Part shown: positions 5,891-7,869 of the stretch, one piece after another | How the letters are laid out: each line of letters begins with the position of its first letter | Position numbering within the stretch: position 1 is the stretch's first letter | Assembly (NCBI GenBank): GCA_964353875.1 | Contig: CAYGXU010000132.1 | Span: 1-7,869 of the forward strand | Reading direction: 5' to 3' | Source: MGNI01 sp964353875 | GTDB lineage: Bacteria > Chloroflexota > Anaerolineae > Anaerolineales > E44-bin32 | Length of the DNA: 7,869 nt | Notes under the pieces: generated by a model | Database searches by the model: none | What the model was told of the DNA's origin: nothing | The model's input: only the letters and a program-made list of their open reading frames with translations | Translations under genes and position numbers: made by a program

Positions 5891-7153
5891 TCAGCGTGGT
5901 TTCATCAAAACTTCGATCGCTTTTTCTAACTGCGGATCTTCTCCTGCCTGGAGATCATCTTCGGTCATAGGAACATCAATATCAGGTATTAATCCAATCT
6001 CACTTATTTGGTGGTTATCCGGGGTAAACCAGCGCGCGACAGTGACCCGGATTGCTCCGTTATTATTCTGCAGCGGAACCCAATTCTGGACAGAACCTTT
6101 TCCGAAGGATGTCTCGCCAATCAATTGACCTCGTTGGTAGTCCTGAATAGCAGCAGCCACGATCTCTGAGGCGGATGCGGATCCGGCGTTGATCAACACA
6201 ACCATGGGCACCTTGGTCGCCAACCCGCCACTCTGCACTTCATAAATCTGCTCCCGCCCATCGCCAAACCGTTCTGTGAGCGCGATGCCCTCTGAGAGAA
6301 ATTCAGAGACTACCTCCACAGCAGTATTTAAGAACCCACCCGGATTCCCACGTAGATCGAGGATGAGACCAGGTGTGTTGGATTTAATCAACTGCTTCAA
6401 TGTACGACGAAGGTCCTTGGTGGTATTCGTGCCAAAGTCATAAATTCGAATATAGACGATCCCCTCTTCCAAAACTTCACTCTCAACTGTCGGAATATTG
6501 ATCTTTGCTCGGACGAGCTCGTATTCCAAAGGTTCGACAACGCCTTCGCGACGTATCGTAAGGGTGACATTTGTTCCTGCTGGCCCGAGTATGCGCCGAA
6601 TAACGAGGTTCCCATCAATTCCGGTCATATCCTCGCCGTTGACAGCGATGACCTGATCCCCGGGCAGCAGTCCCACTTCCTCAGCCGGTGAACCAGGCAT
6701 TGTGGAAATAACCGTTAAATATTCCAGGGTGGCATCGACCCAGACACCGATACCCTCATATTCGCCCTCTAGCCGTGTGTTCGCCTGCTCATATTGATCA
6801 GGATCCATGTAGGAAGAATGGGGATCACCCAATGAATCCATCATGCCTCGAATTGCTCCCTGCATGAGCTCAACATCATTCAGAGGCTGATCGACAAATT
6901 CCTCATGGACAATGTCCCAGGCTTCCCAGAAAGGTTTAAAGAGCTCTTCCATCGTTTCCGGAGGTACTGCCGTTGTGGAAGATAGCTGTCCATCGATCTC
7001 AGTGGATGGGAATAAAAAGGAAAGTAGCCCATCCGTACCGTTTATCAGGGTGGGCAGGGCAGCACCGAGAACAACACCTGAGAAAAATAGACCACTCGCA
7101 AAAACAGCGGCCAAGAAAGCGCCGATAACAATTTTCACAGTCTTTGAATTCAT
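5891..7153 (-). CDS. S41 family carboxy-terminal processing peptidase (CtpA/CtpB-like)
   Basis: This 420-residue protease is anchored by an N-terminal hydrophobic segment (about 7-33, no clear cleavage site) and acts on the outer face of the cytoplasmic membrane. A helical N-terminal domain (65-125, with SLGDPHSSYMDP at 107-118) leads into a PDZ domain (about 128-215: GEYEGIGVWVD, then GSPAEEVGLLPGDQVIAVNG) that gates substrate C-termini. The catalytic core contains LILDLRGNPGG (263-273), NAGSASASE (322-330) with nucleophile S327, and GKGSVQ (351-356) with the lysine base K352 and Q356. The 25-residue spacing of Ser and Lys matches characterised Ctp enzymes. The C-terminal ISEIGLIPDIDV is typical. 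The start ATG follows AAGGAAGGG. Its neighbour is a membrane zinc protease, so both may serve envelope protein turnover. Length and motifs indicate an intact enzyme. Confidence 0.95.
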   Translation of the reverse strand: MNSKTVKIVIGAFLAAVFASGLFFSGVVLGAALPTLINGTDGLLSFLFPSTEIDGQLSSTTAVPPETMEELFKPFWEAWDIVHEEFVDQPLNDVELMQGAIRGMMDSLGDPHSSYMDPDQYEQANTRLEGEYEGIGVWVDATLEYLTVISTMPGSPAEEVGLLPGDQVIAVNGEDMTGIDGNLVIRRILGPAGTNVTLTIRREGVVEPLEYELVRAKINIPTVESEVLEEGIVYIRIYDFGTNTTKDLRRTLKQLIKSNTPGLILDLRGNPGGFLNTAVEVVSEFLSEGIALTERFGDGREQIYEVQSGGLATKVPMVVLINAGSASASEIVAAAIQDYQRGQLIGETSFGKGSVQNWVPLQNNNGAIRVTVARWFTPDNHQISEIGLIPDIDVPMTEDDLQAGEDPQLEKAIEVLMKPR

Positions 7154-7205
7154 CCATACCCTTCCTTAGCAAGGTGAATTAAATTCTATGAAACCATATC
7201 ACAAA

Positions 7206-7211
7206 ATTATA
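7206..7211 (-). promoter_or_regulatory. Candidate -10 element upstream of the S41 protease gene
   Basis: A perfect TATAAT on the minus strand lies about 52 nt upstream of the S41 start codon in an AT-rich stretch. The nearest plausible -35, TTGCAC (7233-7238), is 21 nt away, which is longer than the usual 16-19 nt. The element is therefore only a candidate, supported mainly by its position before the first gene of the protease pair. Confidence 0.3.
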
Positions 7212-7258
7212 AGAATTGCATGAATGATGCGGGTGCAAAATCTACCTATCCCTAAATA

Positions 7259-7306
7259 CCTTCCCTAAAGGGAAGGGACTTTAAAGTCCCTCCCTTTAGG
7301 GAGGGG
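7259..7306. repeat. Nested palindromic repeat (REP/MITE-like)
   Basis: Three inverted repeats are packed into 48 nt. The centre is a perfect 16-nt palindrome, GGGACTTTAAAGTCCC (7275-7290). It is flanked by TCCCTAAAGGGA (7262-7273) and its reverse complement TCCCTTTAGGGA (7291-7302), each of which can also fold on itself. Overall the two 24-nt halves pair with one bulged A (7274) and one mismatch. The G-rich flank continues to about 7316 (GGGGTTGGGGTGGG). Such intergenic C/A/G-rich palindromes are usually dispersed, multi-copy elements; copy number cannot be checked here. It lies between the transposase remnant and the S41 gene. It could fold as a hairpin in RNA from either strand, but no U-tract follows it. 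Confidence 0.7.
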
Positions 7307-7396
7307 TTGGGGTGGGTAAATTGGATGATGTCTATATACTCATGACTCCCCTGAAATAATCCAGGCTGCATATAAGGAGTAGGGCTTTCTCGAACA

Positions 7397-7869
7397 TTAA
7401 CATCGCGAAAATCGCACTTTGAGAAAAGCACAAAAAAATGCAAGGGCATCTTCAAGGATTTCTTTTGTCTTCTTCGCTATTGCTTTTGCCTTTCTTTGGT
7501 CTTCCCTCAACCTCTCCTCATACCTATGAATACGACGTATATTTGTCATCTGCGCAGAGCCGATCACCATCACGCTCCCGCGATGCCTGCCATGCATAGG
7601 AAGTTTGCCATTCCTGAAAGGATGCTTCACAGAGCGCATGGTGGATTCGACTGCAGCCCGCAAACTCTTTCCTTCCTCCGCGGCTTACTCGCAACACCTA
7701 CGTCGTAAGGCAAGGTCGATTTCACACTGTGAAAATTGCAAAACATGTTCAGGTTTTCGCTTGAGTAGCTTTGTAGGGCACTGAATATGTGGCATGTGGA
7801 CGAAGCCCTCACACCGGCTATCCCCCTATTTCCAGACAAAGGCTGTTTTTTTAAAGGGATTTGTAAGTG
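7397..7869 (-). pseudogene. Transposase remnant (C-terminal part, in-frame stops)
   Basis: One minus-strand frame reads as the C-terminal part of a DDE-type transposase. It contains CEGFVHMPHIQCPTKLLKR (stretch ending near 7755), then ALRRRCE, a TAA stop (7685-7687), and then LRAAVESTMRSVKHPF followed by GKLPMHGRHRG, VMVIGSAQMTNIRRIHRY and a lysine-rich tail ending at 7397. The AAVE-T-RSVKHPF-GKLP and GSA-MTN-RRI signatures are ones I associate with a group of DDE transposases in Chloroflexota and other environmental bacteria. The IS family is uncertain; IS1182-like is only a guess. A further in-frame TAG lies at 7826-7828, so the protein cannot be made intact. The N-terminal part and one IS end lie beyond the window. 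No terminal inverted repeat was identified in 7307-7396. Confidence 0.7.

Noticed and set aside
7252..7455. 67-codon minus-strand frame across the palindromic repeat
   Set aside because: Part of its translation is just the repeat read as protein (NPSLKGG, KSLPFREG), and it overlaps the transposase remnant out of frame.
7627..7839. 70-codon minus-strand frame in the transposase region
   Set aside because: The neighbouring frame carries the transposase similarity (QCPTKLLKRK) despite its stop codons; this frame is open by chance.
1..7869. CRISPR array, tRNA, rRNA, defence or biosynthetic island
   Set aside because: No regularly spaced direct repeats, no cloverleaf or rRNA-like sequence, and no effector or synthase genes were seen on either strand.

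Overview
The window reads as a stretch of bacterial chromosome in which every convincing gene lies on the minus strand, so transcription runs from high to low coordinates. The best taxonomic guess is Chloroflexota, probably Anaerolineae-like. This rests on recalled resemblance of the small methyltransferase (2189-2893), the TrmI-type enzyme and the zinc-ribbon protein to genes I associate with that group. GC content looks close to 50%. No rRNA, tRNA or other firm taxonomic marker is present, so this assignment is an inference.

In transcription order the layout has five parts. (1) 7397-7869 holds the degenerate 3' end of a transposase gene, broken by in-frame stops and running off the window. 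(2) 7154-7396 is non-coding and holds a compact nested palindromic repeat (7259-7306) and the leader of the next gene. (3) 5137-7153 encodes two membrane-associated proteases: an S41 carboxy-terminal processing peptidase and a YugP-type zinc metallopeptidase, 43 nt apart. (4) After about 300 nt without a gene, a good sigma70-type promoter (4894-4922) precedes a tight group: a 74-residue stand-alone NIL-domain protein, an MgtE-type transporter reduced to its membrane domain, and a diacylglycerol-kinase-family lipid kinase. (5) A second promoter (2905-2933) precedes a SAM methyltransferase, a TrmI-type tRNA m1A methyltransferase, a zinc-ribbon protein with a helical-repeat-like N-terminus, and a CoA-diphosphatase-type NUDIX hydrolase. 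Gaps inside this last group are 55, 20 and 5 nt.

The content is mainly housekeeping: envelope protein quality control, magnesium or lipid metabolism, tRNA modification and nucleotide or cofactor clean-up. I see no defence island, CRISPR array, phage module or biosynthetic cluster. The points most worth a second look are the MgtE relic (regulatory domains missing, an apparent frameshift near the C-terminus, and a shifted frame that would end in an ATGA overlap with the lipid kinase gene), the uncharacterised zinc-ribbon protein, the altered DxPxPW-type motif in TrmI, and the nested palindrome beside the decayed insertion sequence.
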